Below are positions 1 to 7,619 of a stretch of DNA of 64,000 nt, in pieces. The stretch lies in the NCBI GenBank assembly GCA_004144175.1, contig SEFT01000007.1:165614-229613 (forward strand), in the 5' to 3' direction. Origin of the DNA: Sphingobacteriales bacterium. Lineage in GTDB: Bacteria > Bacteroidota > Bacteroidia > Chitinophagales > Chitinophagaceae. Every line of letters begins with the position of its first letter. The stretch's first letter is position 1. The position numbers were made by a program, and so were the translations under genes. The notes under the pieces were generated by a model. That model saw only the letters and a program-made list of their open reading frames with translations. It did not search any database and had not been told where the DNA came from.

Positions 1-2094
1 GCAACACGTGGCTGCACCGCCAGGGATACCGTTGGTGTTACGGTAGGTGCTGCTACTGCTCCTGCTGTACCGGATGCCAGCTACACTGCGCCGCTATGTG
101 TAGGCGATACGCTTCGCCTTTCGGCAACGGTGGTGGCGGGTGCCAGCTATACCTGGACGGGGCCCAATAGCTTTACCGCATCTACGCGCCAACCAGAGAA
201 AAGGATAACGCAGCTGTCAGACAGCGGGTTTTATATAGTGCGGGCAAATGCGGGAGGATGCTCATCGGCCCCTGATACCATTAAAGTAAAGATCAATAAG
301 GTGTCGCTTGATGTAACGGTAAGCCCGAATGATACGATATGTGAGGGTACTGCTGTAGTGTTTACAGCGGCAACGCAAACAGGGACTGCTACTCCGGCAT
401 GTCAATGGTACAAGAACGCATTGCTGGTGTCAGGTGTTGCGACTAATACCTATTCGGCACCTGCGCTGACTCCTAATGATAGTATTATCTATTGTAGTAT
501 GACGGTGAGCAATGTTTGTGCTCATGCGGTAACGCTAAACGATACCGTAAAGATGCTGGTGAAACCAATGCCTGTAGTTACAGCCGGCTCGAATAGCCCT
601 GCATGCGAAGGTGATACTTTGAAGCTTGTCAGTAACTCTATTGTAGCAGGCAGCATAGGGTATAGCTGGGCCGGGCCGGGCGCTTATGCAAGCGCTGTAC
701 AGAGCCATGTAAGGCTTGCTGCGACCACGTATATGAGCGGCGACTATATCGTAACAACATCGCTCAACGGCTGTAGCCATAAGGATACTGTTACGGTACT
801 GGTGAACCCAACGCCTGCTACGCCTGATGCCAGCTACACTGCTCCGCTATGCGTAGGCGATACATTACGCCTGTCGTCGACTGTAGTAACAGGTGCAACA
901 TATAACTGGACAGGGCCTAACAGCTTTAATGCTTCGGTGCGCCAGCCCCTGAAGCAGATAACGCAGCTGGCAGATAGCGGTTACTATGTAGTAAAGGCTA
1001 TAATAGCCGGCTGCATATCTCTGCCGGATACGGTAAAAGTGAAAATCAATACCCTGTTTCTGGACGTATTGGTGAGTCCTGATGATACTATTTGTGAGGG
1101 TACAGCCGTAACCTTTACCGCTACATTGCCAAATGTATCAGCTGCTCCTTCGTGCCTGTGGTATAATGGTGTCACGCCGGTAGCGGGTACTGCACCAAAT
1201 GTGTATAGTACGAGCGGATTGCTGCCAGGTGTATCGACTATTTATGCCAATACACGGGTAGCGAACGTATGCGCTGATACGGTATCGGTAACCGATACGG
1301 TGCGGATGATGGTGAAGGCGCTGCCTGTGGTGATGGCATCGAACGATACGCTGGTGTGTTATGATGATACGCTGCGCCTGACGGCTAATGATATAACAGG
1401 GGCTACCTACAGCTGGAGCGGCCCTAATGCATTTACATCTACGCTGCAGCATCCGTCGAAAGGTGGTATGCAGATTGCAGACTCGGGAAGCTATATAGTA
1501 GTTGCAACACTGGATGGCTGCAGCTCAATGCCAGACACTGCATGGATAGGCGTTATGCCACAATTGAGCCTGGATGTGCAACTGGTTGCTTACCCTGGTA
1601 CGGGCGTGCGCGATACCGATACGGTTACGTTGGAGGCGACACTACCGAATGGCGGTATATTGATGACTTACAACTGGTATAAGAACGGTGTCCTTGTGGC
1701 TACTACTACAAGCGATTCTTTCCGCACTACGGGGCTTACTGACGGCGATACGATGGTTGTGGTAGCTACTACGGCTTATCCTTGTGCGATTGTAAATACA
1801 GCTATGGATACGGTTGCGTTCTATTTCCCGGCCAGTGCCGGTGTTGTGACCAAAAGCAGTGGGCTACGGTTATATCCAAACCCCAATAAAGGAAGCTTTG
1901 TAGTGCAGGGTATAACTACTGAAGCCATAGACGTGGCGATCGTTAATGCGATAGGGCAGGTGGTACACAAAGACAAGATGAATGTTACATCGGGAACTAT
2001 CAACATTAAAGCCCAGCTACCGGTAGGCCACTACCTGCTGAAACTGAATGGAGCTGATGGCGCTGATGTGCTGAAGTTTGTAGTGCTGGAATAG
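1..2094 (+). CDS. Ig-like repeat T9SS cargo protein (5' end outside window)
   Basis: Frame 1 is open from the first base, so the gene starts left of the window; the internal GTG at 130 is not a credible start. The visible 697 residues are Thr/Ser/Asp-rich Ig/PKD-like modules with recurring motifs of the type CxGDTLxL, TWTGPNSF, DSGxYxV and DTICEGTAVxF. Two copies of one module pair are offset by 753 bp (GATGCCAGCTACACTGC near 73 and, with one change, near 826). The C-terminus (LYPNPNKGSF, then LPVGHYLLKL) is a T9SS type A sorting domain, so the protein should cross the outer membrane by T9SS and be cell-surface bound or released. Cysteines occur in regular positions within modules, suggesting disulfides. 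The exact ligand or adhesin role cannot be read from the sequence. Confidence 0.9.
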   Translation, partial: ATRGCTARDTVGVTVGAATAPAVPDASYTAPLCVGDTLRLSATVVAGASYTWTGPNSFTASTRQPEKRITQLSDSGFYIVRANAGGCSSAPDTIKVKINKVSLDVTVSPNDTICEGTAVVFTAATQTGTATPACQWYKNALLVSGVATNTYSAPALTPNDSIIYCSMTVSNVCAHAVTLNDTVKMLVKPMPVVTAGSNSPACEGDTLKLVSNSIVAGSIGYSWAGPGAYASAVQSHVRLAATTYMSGDYIVTTSLNGCSHKDTVTVLVNPTPATPDASYTAPLCVGDTLRLSSTVVTGATYNWTGPNSFNASVRQPLKQITQLADSGYYVVKAIIAGCISLPDTVKVKINTLFLDVLVSPDDTICEGTAVTFTATLPNVSAAPSCLWYNGVTPVAGTAPNVYSTSGLLPGVSTIYANTRVANVCADTVSVTDTVRMMVKALPVVMASNDTLVCYDDTLRLTANDITGATYSWSGPNAFTSTLQHPSKGGMQIADSGSYIVVATLDGCSSMPDTAWIGVMPQLSLDVQLVAYPGTGVRDTDTVTLEATLPNGGILMTYNWYKNGVLVATTTSDSFRTTGLTDGDTMVVVATTAYPCAIVNTAMDTVAFYFPASAGVVTKSSGLRLYPNPNKGSFVVQGITTEAIDVAIVNAIGQVVHKDKMNVTSGTINIKAQLPVGHYLLKLNGADGADVLKFVVLE

Positions 2095-2128
2095 GGGCTG
2101 AGGTTGAACAATTAATAATCGATATTAT

Positions 2129-2428
2129 ATGGCTACAATCGACCCGACAGTACTAGCGCTAATGCTTATCGAAAAAGATTTTTCAAATTCGTATGCTCTT
2201 TGTAAAGTTTTATCTCGGCCATTTGGATTCATAAACTGTAGTGAAGTAACTAATCGGCTGTTAACAGAAGGAAAAGTAATTATTAGTGATCACAATAATG
2301 GGAATACAATTTTCAAAGTTTCCGATCTGGGTAACAATGCCATTTTAGCGGGCAGTGAAACATTGATCGCGGAGTTAAAAAAAGAATATCCTGATTATTT
2401 GGACTTTATCGAGCATTTGCAGCAATAA
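2129..2428 (+). CDS. Small hypothetical protein, possibly winged-helix-like
   Basis: A 99-residue protein beginning with ATG 34 bp after the preceding stop. Its DNA is visibly more AT-rich than both neighbours, and it ends 1 bp into a strong terminator, so it looks like a genuine terminal gene. I do not recognise a family. The layout (helical N-terminus, then NRLLTEGKVI, then a short charged hairpin and TIFKVSDLG) resembles a small winged-helix fold, but this is a guess from pattern only. There is no signal peptide or membrane segment, so it is probably cytoplasmic. It may be co-transcribed with the upstream surface protein. Confidence 0.6.
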   Translation: MATIDPTVLALMLIEKDFSNSYALCKVLSRPFGFINCSEVTNRLLTEGKVIISDHNNGNTIFKVSDLGNNAILAGSETLIAELKKEYPDYLDFIEHLQQ

Positions 2429-2458
2429 AAAAACGGCCTCATTGTGAGGCCGTTTTTT
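2428..2458. terminator. Bidirectional intrinsic terminator
   Basis: A perfect 14-bp inverted repeat with loop TTG, with A6 on the left and T6 on the right, so it can end transcription from both sides. It lies between the small + gene and the convergent lolA-like gene. Confidence 0.9.
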
Positions 2459-2479
2459 ACTAAGCAATTTCTATTTCTA

Positions 2480-3130
2480 CTATCGCAGGTCCACCACTTC
2501 AACACCGGGATACTTCTTGGCATCGAAGGTGAATTGTGCGTCGGTAACGGCTGCGTTGGGGGTAAAGGCGCTAATGTCGTATTGATATTTGTTGCCACTC
2601 TTTTCCCAGATGTTGCCGCCTGCTATGGTGCTGGTTGCTTTGTCCACCGCCAGCTCTACCTTGGTAAAAGGTTTGTTCTTGGCGATTGGCGTCAGTTCTA
2701 TGATGTCGCAGTTCTTATTGTTTACTTTGCGTGTGCCTGCATATTTGTAGCTATATTCTTTATCATAAAAGTTGGTAAAGAACTTAGCGGGAGATATGCC
2801 CTGGTCGTTGGGGTTGAAGGTAGCTACCTGCACTTCGTTGGCGTCTTTCAGGTAGGTCCATACAGTCTTGTTGTCGTTGATGATCTCCTGCCCTGGTAAG
2901 GTTACACGGTATTTCTGTCCTTTCAGCACGATGGTGCCTTTCTTGGTGTCTTTCAGCTTGCCATTGGCAGCAGCCAGGTGCAGTGCAAAATCGGCCTTCA
3001 GCGATTTCAGCGCCGTCATTTTTTTGCTCACTGCATCCAGTATCGCTTTAGCCTTAGCATCGTTCTGCGCGTTTGCAATACCTGCAAAGTTGCAGATCAA
3101 AACAGCGCATAAAAGAAGGGTCTTTCTCAT
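2480..3130 (-). CDS. lolA: LolA-like outer-membrane lipoprotein carrier protein
   Basis: A 216-residue periplasmic protein with a Sec signal peptide (MRKTLLLCAVLICNFAGIANA, cleavage near residue 21). The mature part has the LolA pattern: an amphipathic N-terminal helix (ILDAVSKKM, LKSLKADF), then antiparallel strands including GTIVLKGQKYRV, a NDNKTVWTY stretch and a KVELAVDKAT hairpin. LolA ferries lipoproteins from the inner-membrane Lol transporter to the outer membrane. The gene lies 69 bp downstream of ftsK on the same strand, an arrangement I associate with Bacteroidota, and no promoter box is evident in the gap, so the two are probably co-transcribed. Assignment to the LolA superfamily is firm; true LolA versus a LolA-like paralogue is less certain. 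Confidence 0.85.
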   Translation of the reverse strand: MRKTLLLCAVLICNFAGIANAQNDAKAKAILDAVSKKMTALKSLKADFALHLAAANGKLKDTKKGTIVLKGQKYRVTLPGQEIINDNKTVWTYLKDANEVQVATFNPNDQGISPAKFFTNFYDKEYSYKYAGTRKVNNKNCDIIELTPIAKNKPFTKVELAVDKATSTIAGGNIWEKSGNKYQYDISAFTPNAAVTDAQFTFDAKKYPGVEVVDLR

Positions 3131-3199
3131 TGTATGTTTCCGATAAAAATTTAAAAGTTTAGTTATCCCTTGGTTTAGACAAAATTAGAACGAAGAAGT

Positions 3200-5911
3200 T
3201 TAATACAGGGTGCTTAAAAACTGATCGAGCTCTGCCTCTGTCTTATACAGCACATCGCGCGGCTTGCTGCCCATGGCAGGGCCTACGATACCTGCGGCCT
3301 CCAACTGGTCCATAATGCGGCCTGCACGGTTGTAGCCCAGGTTGTAGCGGCGTTGCAGCATAGATGTAGAGCCCGACTGCGTAGAGACAACAGTACGCGC
3401 GCAGTCTTCAAAAAGTTTATCGCGATTGGTAAGGTCTACCGTCTTGTCTTTCTCTACATCATCGCCCTCATACTCCGGCAGTTCAAATGCAGAAGGGTAG
3501 CCGCGCTGGTTGCCTATGAACTCGACTATATTCTCTACCTCCGGTGTATCGCAGAAGGCGCATTGCAAACGCAACAGCTCGCTGCCGTGCGATACCAGCA
3601 TGTCACCGCGGCCTATCAGCTGCTCAGCACCACCTGCATCGAGGATGGTACGGGAATCGACCTTGGCCGATACCTTGAACGCAATACGGGCAGGGAAGTT
3701 GGCCTTGATGGTACCTGTAATAACGTTTACCGAAGGGCGCTGCGTAGCGATGATAAGGTGTATGCCGATGGCACGCGCCAACTGCGCCAGACGCGCAATA
3801 GGCATCTCCACCTCTTTACCCGCAGTCATGATCAGGTCGGCAAACTCGTCGATCACCAGTACGATGAACGGCAGGAATTTATGTCCGCGTTCCGGATTCA
3901 ACCTGCGCTTGATAAATTTTTCGTTGTACTCTTTGATGTTCCTTGCGCCTGCTTCTTTCAGCAGCTCGTAGCGGTTGTCCATCTCAATACACAGCGCATT
4001 GAGGGTGTTGATCACCTTCTTGGTATCGGTAATGATGGCTTCTTCTTCATCTGGAAGCTTAGCCAGGAAGTGTTTTTCGATAACCCTGTAGATAGAAAGC
4101 TCCACTTTCTTAGGGTCTACCATTACAAACTTGAGCTGCGAAGGATGTTTCTTATACAGCAGCGATACCAGTATAGCGTTGATACCAACAGACTTACCCT
4201 GGCCCGTAGCACCCGCTACCAGCAAGTGCGGCATGGTGGCCAGGTCCACTATGTAGTTCTCATTATCTATCTTCTTACCCAGTGCTATGGGCAGGCTCAT
4301 TTTTGAGTTTGCAAACTTCTCGCTGGCCAGTAATGCGCGCATCGATACGATCTGCTTATTGGCATTAGGCACCTCGATACCAATGGTGCCGCGGCCCGGT
4401 ATAGGTGCTATTATACGGATGCCGAGCGCCGCCAGGTTAAGGGCGATATCATCTTCCAGATTGCGGATCTTGGAGATACGCACACCTTCAGCCGGTACTA
4501 TCTCATACAGGGTAACGGTAGGGCCTACGGTAGCGCTGATACGCTGTATCTCAATACCGAAGCTGCGCAGTGTTTGGAGGATCTGGTTCTTGTTCTTTTC
4601 CAGTTCTTCTTTATCCAGCTGTATGGTCTCCTGCGAGCGGTCTTCGAGCAGATCGAGCGTAGGGAATTTGTAATTAGGTAGGTCCAGCTCGGGCGCATAA
4701 GGCTCGTTGTCTTCGATGCTTATATGCGCGCCATGCGCAATAACTGCTGCGGGCTCTTCTTCCTGCTTTACTACCTCGAAAGAAAGTTCCAAGTCGTCTG
4801 AAGCAGGCTGGGGTTCTGTTTTAGTTATGGGCAGGTCTCTGGTTGTTTCTTCTTCAATCTCTTCTTCAGCTACAGGTTCGTCTATTACTGCTGCTTCCTG
4901 CACCGGCTCATCTTCCCTTATGTCTATATCGAACGGAATATCATCTTCTTTATCTTCTTCATCCATGTCATCGTCGCTCAGTACCGGCGTCATAAGCGGC
5001 GCCGCGTTGGCCATTACCTTAGGCGTTTCCTTTTCGGTAATGCTCAAAGGAGAAAGCACTTCGCCTGTTTCTTCATCTACTACTATCGGCTTGAGTGGCG
5101 CTGCACCTTTATTTTCCGATGGCTTCATTGCCTCCATTTCAGGCTCAGGGTCCGGGGTATAGGCTTGTTCGTATTGTTTTTCTGCTTCGTCTTCCTTGTC
5201 TGTGTCTTTAGTTGGTACAGGGGCAGGTGCCGTCGTGTTGGCGCCAGCTACTACAGGGGTGGGAGTGAGCGTTGCCACTACCAGTTTGGCTGTGTTTCTG
5301 GCACGGCGCAGTGCCGGGCTTATATCCAGCGCAAATACCGCAAACACCAGTACCGCGGCTACGGCTATCAGCGTAAGGCCTGTACCTGCATAGCCTATCA
5401 GGCCGTTGAGGTAGGCTATAGCCTCGTTGCCCAGCGCACCGCCATATGGGAATGCTGCATGAGGCATTGCATACGCCAAAAACGGCGCTACTATAAGTAG
5501 TATAACTGCTATCCAGCGCAGGTAGCGCATTACCGGCAGCCGGCGTACGCCATATATCAGGTTGAGCCCAATAGCCGCGAGGCCTATGCTGATGGCCAGC
5601 GCTGCCAGGCCCACGCCCTGGTACACCATCATATGTGCTACAGCGGCCCCCATGCGGCCACCCCAGTTCTCTACAACCGTAGTTTCGTCGGAGAGGAAAT
5701 GGAACAGTCTTCCATTGGATAAAAACTTATCCTGATCGGCCTGCCATGTAAAGCAATAGCTGATGACGGAAAAGCTGATGAAAATGCCGATAAGCAGAAA
5801 TGCGATGCCAAACCCTAAGCGGAAACGGCGACGGCGGCTGATTCCGGATGGTGGCGCAGGTACTGTTTTGGGCGTATTGTTCTTAGTAGTTTGTTTCTTC
5901 GGAGCGGCCAT
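3200..5911 (-). CDS. ftsK: DNA translocase FtsK/SpoIIIE
   Basis: Hexameric ATP-driven pump that clears chromosomal DNA through the closing septum and helps XerCD resolve dimers at dif. The 903-residue protein has a four-helix membrane N-terminus (roughly residues 30-200), an acidic low-complexity linker (about 240-430, rich in Glu/Asp/Pro), an alpha domain near 440-540, the RecA-like motor with Walker A GATGQGKS near residue 570 and FVMVDPKKVE downstream, VLVIDEFADL as Walker B, and a C-terminal gamma winged helix (LQRRYNLGYNRAGRIMDQLE) that reads polar DNA motifs. I chose ATG 5911 rather than the in-frame TTG 18 bp upstream because a promoter -7 box covers the TTG, which would be upstream of the transcript start. 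Confidence 0.95.
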   Translation of the reverse strand: MAAPKKQTTKNNTPKTVPAPPSGISRRRRFRLGFGIAFLLIGIFISFSVISYCFTWQADQDKFLSNGRLFHFLSDETTVVENWGGRMGAAVAHMMVYQGVGLAALAISIGLAAIGLNLIYGVRRLPVMRYLRWIAVILLIVAPFLAYAMPHAAFPYGGALGNEAIAYLNGLIGYAGTGLTLIAVAAVLVFAVFALDISPALRRARNTAKLVVATLTPTPVVAGANTTAPAPVPTKDTDKEDEAEKQYEQAYTPDPEPEMEAMKPSENKGAAPLKPIVVDEETGEVLSPLSITEKETPKVMANAAPLMTPVLSDDDMDEEDKEDDIPFDIDIREDEPVQEAAVIDEPVAEEEIEEETTRDLPITKTEPQPASDDLELSFEVVKQEEEPAAVIAHGAHISIEDNEPYAPELDLPNYKFPTLDLLEDRSQETIQLDKEELEKNKNQILQTLRSFGIEIQRISATVGPTVTLYEIVPAEGVRISKIRNLEDDIALNLAALGIRIIAPIPGRGTIGIEVPNANKQIVSMRALLASEKFANSKMSLPIALGKKIDNENYIVDLATMPHLLVAGATGQGKSVGINAILVSLLYKKHPSQLKFVMVDPKKVELSIYRVIEKHFLAKLPDEEEAIITDTKKVINTLNALCIEMDNRYELLKEAGARNIKEYNEKFIKRRLNPERGHKFLPFIVLVIDEFADLIMTAGKEVEMPIARLAQLARAIGIHLIIATQRPSVNVITGTIKANFPARIAFKVSAKVDSRTILDAGGAEQLIGRGDMLVSHGSELLRLQCAFCDTPEVENIVEFIGNQRGYPSAFELPEYEGDDVEKDKTVDLTNRDKLFEDCARTVVSTQSGSTSMLQRRYNLGYNRAGRIMDQLEAAGIVGPAMGSKPRDVLYKTEAELDQFLSTLY

Positions 5912-5926
5912 TGATGTCAGAAGTGG

Positions 5927-5957
5927 CAAAGTTACAATTTGCAGTATGTTCTCTCAA
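5927..5957 (-). promoter_or_regulatory. Promoter of ftsK-lolA
   Basis: On the minus strand, TTG (5957-5955), a 20-nt spacer, then TAACTTTG (5934-5927), an exact match to the Bacteroidota primary-sigma consensus TTG-N17-23-TAnnTTTG. Transcription should begin near 5920, about 9 nt before the ATG, which decides the ftsK start. Confidence 0.75.
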
Positions 5958-6468
5958 GATGTTTTTTAATAGTATATCTGACAATTTCAGGTCTGCATTT
6001 TATGGTTGTTTTATCCCTCGGTTAATTAAAAAGTATCAAAGCAGATGCCACAAAAGTAGCCTAAACTATATAAATGTGAAATATTTGTGAAAACGGATAT
6101 CTGAACTAAAAATGTGTCTTAGCAGGCAAACCTTTTCGCCAACCTCACCGTCTTTTTAATTACAAAGCAAAAAAACAGCAGCGGAAGATAGTGGGCCTTG
6201 GAGTACGGTAAAAAAGACAATTGTAAGACGATAGACGATTCAAATTTTAAAGACGGGGCATTGCATCTTTAAAATATTTACGTATTTTCAACCGTTGGGA
6301 ATGACTTAAAATGTTGATACCGGAGGGTTTGTATCGGCTTTTGGGGAGCTCCTGCAGAGGTGATCGTGAAGAAGGGTTTTTTAGTGAAAGTGCTTATCCG
6401 CCTGCGTTTTAAACAATTGTAAACAAGCAAGAAAAATATAGAATAACACCCTTTAAGGTAAGTATATC
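5958..6468. other. Long AT-rich intergenic region between ftsK and porP
   Basis: About 510 bp without a credible reading frame on either strand. It is AT-rich with several A/T runs and must hold the porP promoter, but I found no exact TTG-N17-23-TAnnTTTG match on the + strand. No strong inverted repeat or tRNA-like fold was seen. A small RNA or unusually long porP leader remains possible; sequence alone does not show one. Confidence 0.4.
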
Positions 6469-7515
6469 ATGATCAGGAAAAATACAATTGGCCGCGCAAG
6501 TCTTATAGCAGCATTTGCGTTTTGCGTGCAAACATCATTTGCACAAGATGTACACTTTACACAGTTCAATGCAGCTCCGTTAACGATCAACCCGGCCTTT
6601 ACCGGCAACTTTAGCGGACAATGGCGCGCTTCAGGTATTTACAGAGATCAGTGGCGTGGTGTAGGTGGCTTCCAGACATATGCTATGTCTTTTGATGCAC
6701 CTATCGTAAATGACCTTTCGCATGACGATTATCTGGCTGCGGGTGTACAGCTGTATAACGACCGTGCAGGTGATGCCAATCTTTCTAACATCTCGGCATT
6801 GGCTTCTATCGCTTACCACAAATTCCTCGGTGGTGGCAGCGAAGATCCTAACAAAGCCCTTTCTGTAGGCTTCCAGGGTGGTTATACGCAAAAGAGCATC
6901 GACCTTACCAAGCTATACTTCCAGGACGAATTCAATAACCAGGATTTTCAGCAAGGTACTTCGGGCGAATATCCGAACCTGAACAATAAAGTAAACTATT
7001 TTACTGTGAATGCCGGCATTAGCTGGGCACATAGTGTAGGTAGCCGTTTCAGCTATGTGCTGGGTGTGGGTGCTAATAACCTGAACCAACCACAGGAGTC
7101 TTTCAAGAGAAAGCGAAACGCTGATGCTGGCCTGGGTATGCGCTACACAGGACAAGTAGGCGCTAAAGCTTTCCTGAGCGACAGGTTCAGCCTTCGCCCT
7201 GCAGTGTTGTACCAACAACAAGCTTCTGCTACCGAGATCGTGGCAGGTAATGAATTTCATTATATCCTCGGTAACCCTGAGTACAGCTCTTTCACCTCTG
7301 CGGTGTTCGTAGGTGGCTGGGTTCGTCCGGGCGATGCTTTTATGGCAACTGCCGGTCTTGAGTTCAAAGGTTTCCGTATTGGCTTCAGCTACGACCGTGT
7401 ATCTTCTGACCTGAAGAACGCAACAAGCGGTGGTTTTGAAATAGCGCTGACCTACCTTGCACCGGATCCGCTTGACTTTGCACGTCGCCTGGTTTATCCT
7501 TGCTCTCGTTTCTAA
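6469..7515 (+). CDS. porP: PorP/SprF family T9SS outer-membrane protein
   Basis: A 348-residue beta-barrel protein with a signal peptide ending TSFAQ-DVHFTQF. The mature start (DVHFTQFNAAPLTINPAFTG, then GQWRASGIYRDQWRG) is the hallmark of PorP/SprF proteins, which couple the outer-membrane face of the type IX machine to substrates or to the motor. The rest alternates short aromatic strands and ends in LVYPCSRF. It is followed by a terminator and then a PorE-like OmpA protein, the usual partner in Bacteroidota. Genomes of this group often carry several PorP/SprF paralogues, some paired with individual gliding or surface adhesins, so this may be a paralogue rather than the core copy. Confidence 0.9.
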   Translation: MIRKNTIGRASLIAAFAFCVQTSFAQDVHFTQFNAAPLTINPAFTGNFSGQWRASGIYRDQWRGVGGFQTYAMSFDAPIVNDLSHDDYLAAGVQLYNDRAGDANLSNISALASIAYHKFLGGGSEDPNKALSVGFQGGYTQKSIDLTKLYFQDEFNNQDFQQGTSGEYPNLNNKVNYFTVNAGISWAHSVGSRFSYVLGVGANNLNQPQESFKRKRNADAGLGMRYTGQVGAKAFLSDRFSLRPAVLYQQQASATEIVAGNEFHYILGNPEYSSFTSAVFVGGWVRPGDAFMATAGLEFKGFRIGFSYDRVSSDLKNATSGGFEIALTYLAPDPLDFARRLVYPCSRF

Positions 7516-7533
7516 TTAAGATAAAAAAAATTT

Positions 7534-7571
7534 AAAGAAAGGGCTAAAATATTTTTTCTAGCCCTTTCTTT
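7534..7571 (+). terminator. Terminator after porP
   Basis: A 13-bp stem (AAAGAAAGGGCTA paired with TAGCCCTTTCTTT) over a 12-nt AT-rich loop, followed by a T run. Any porP readthrough would enter the downstream OmpA gene, so the two may be only partly coupled. Confidence 0.85.
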
Positions 7572-7619
7572 TTTTTAAAGCTATTTATATATTTATACCC
7601 ATTAACAACGCTCACGCAC

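Noticed and set aside
3353..4306. 317-codon open frame on the + strand opposite ftsK
   Set aside because: Lies entirely within the well-conserved ftsK motor on the other strand; composition looks like an antisense shadow.
4707..5162. Serine-rich frame opposite the ftsK linker
   Set aside because: Mirror of the acidic Glu/Asp linker codons; the low complexity comes from the real gene.
5912..5929. TTG start of ftsK six codons upstream
   Set aside because: Covered by the TAACTTTG promoter box, so it would be upstream of the transcript start.
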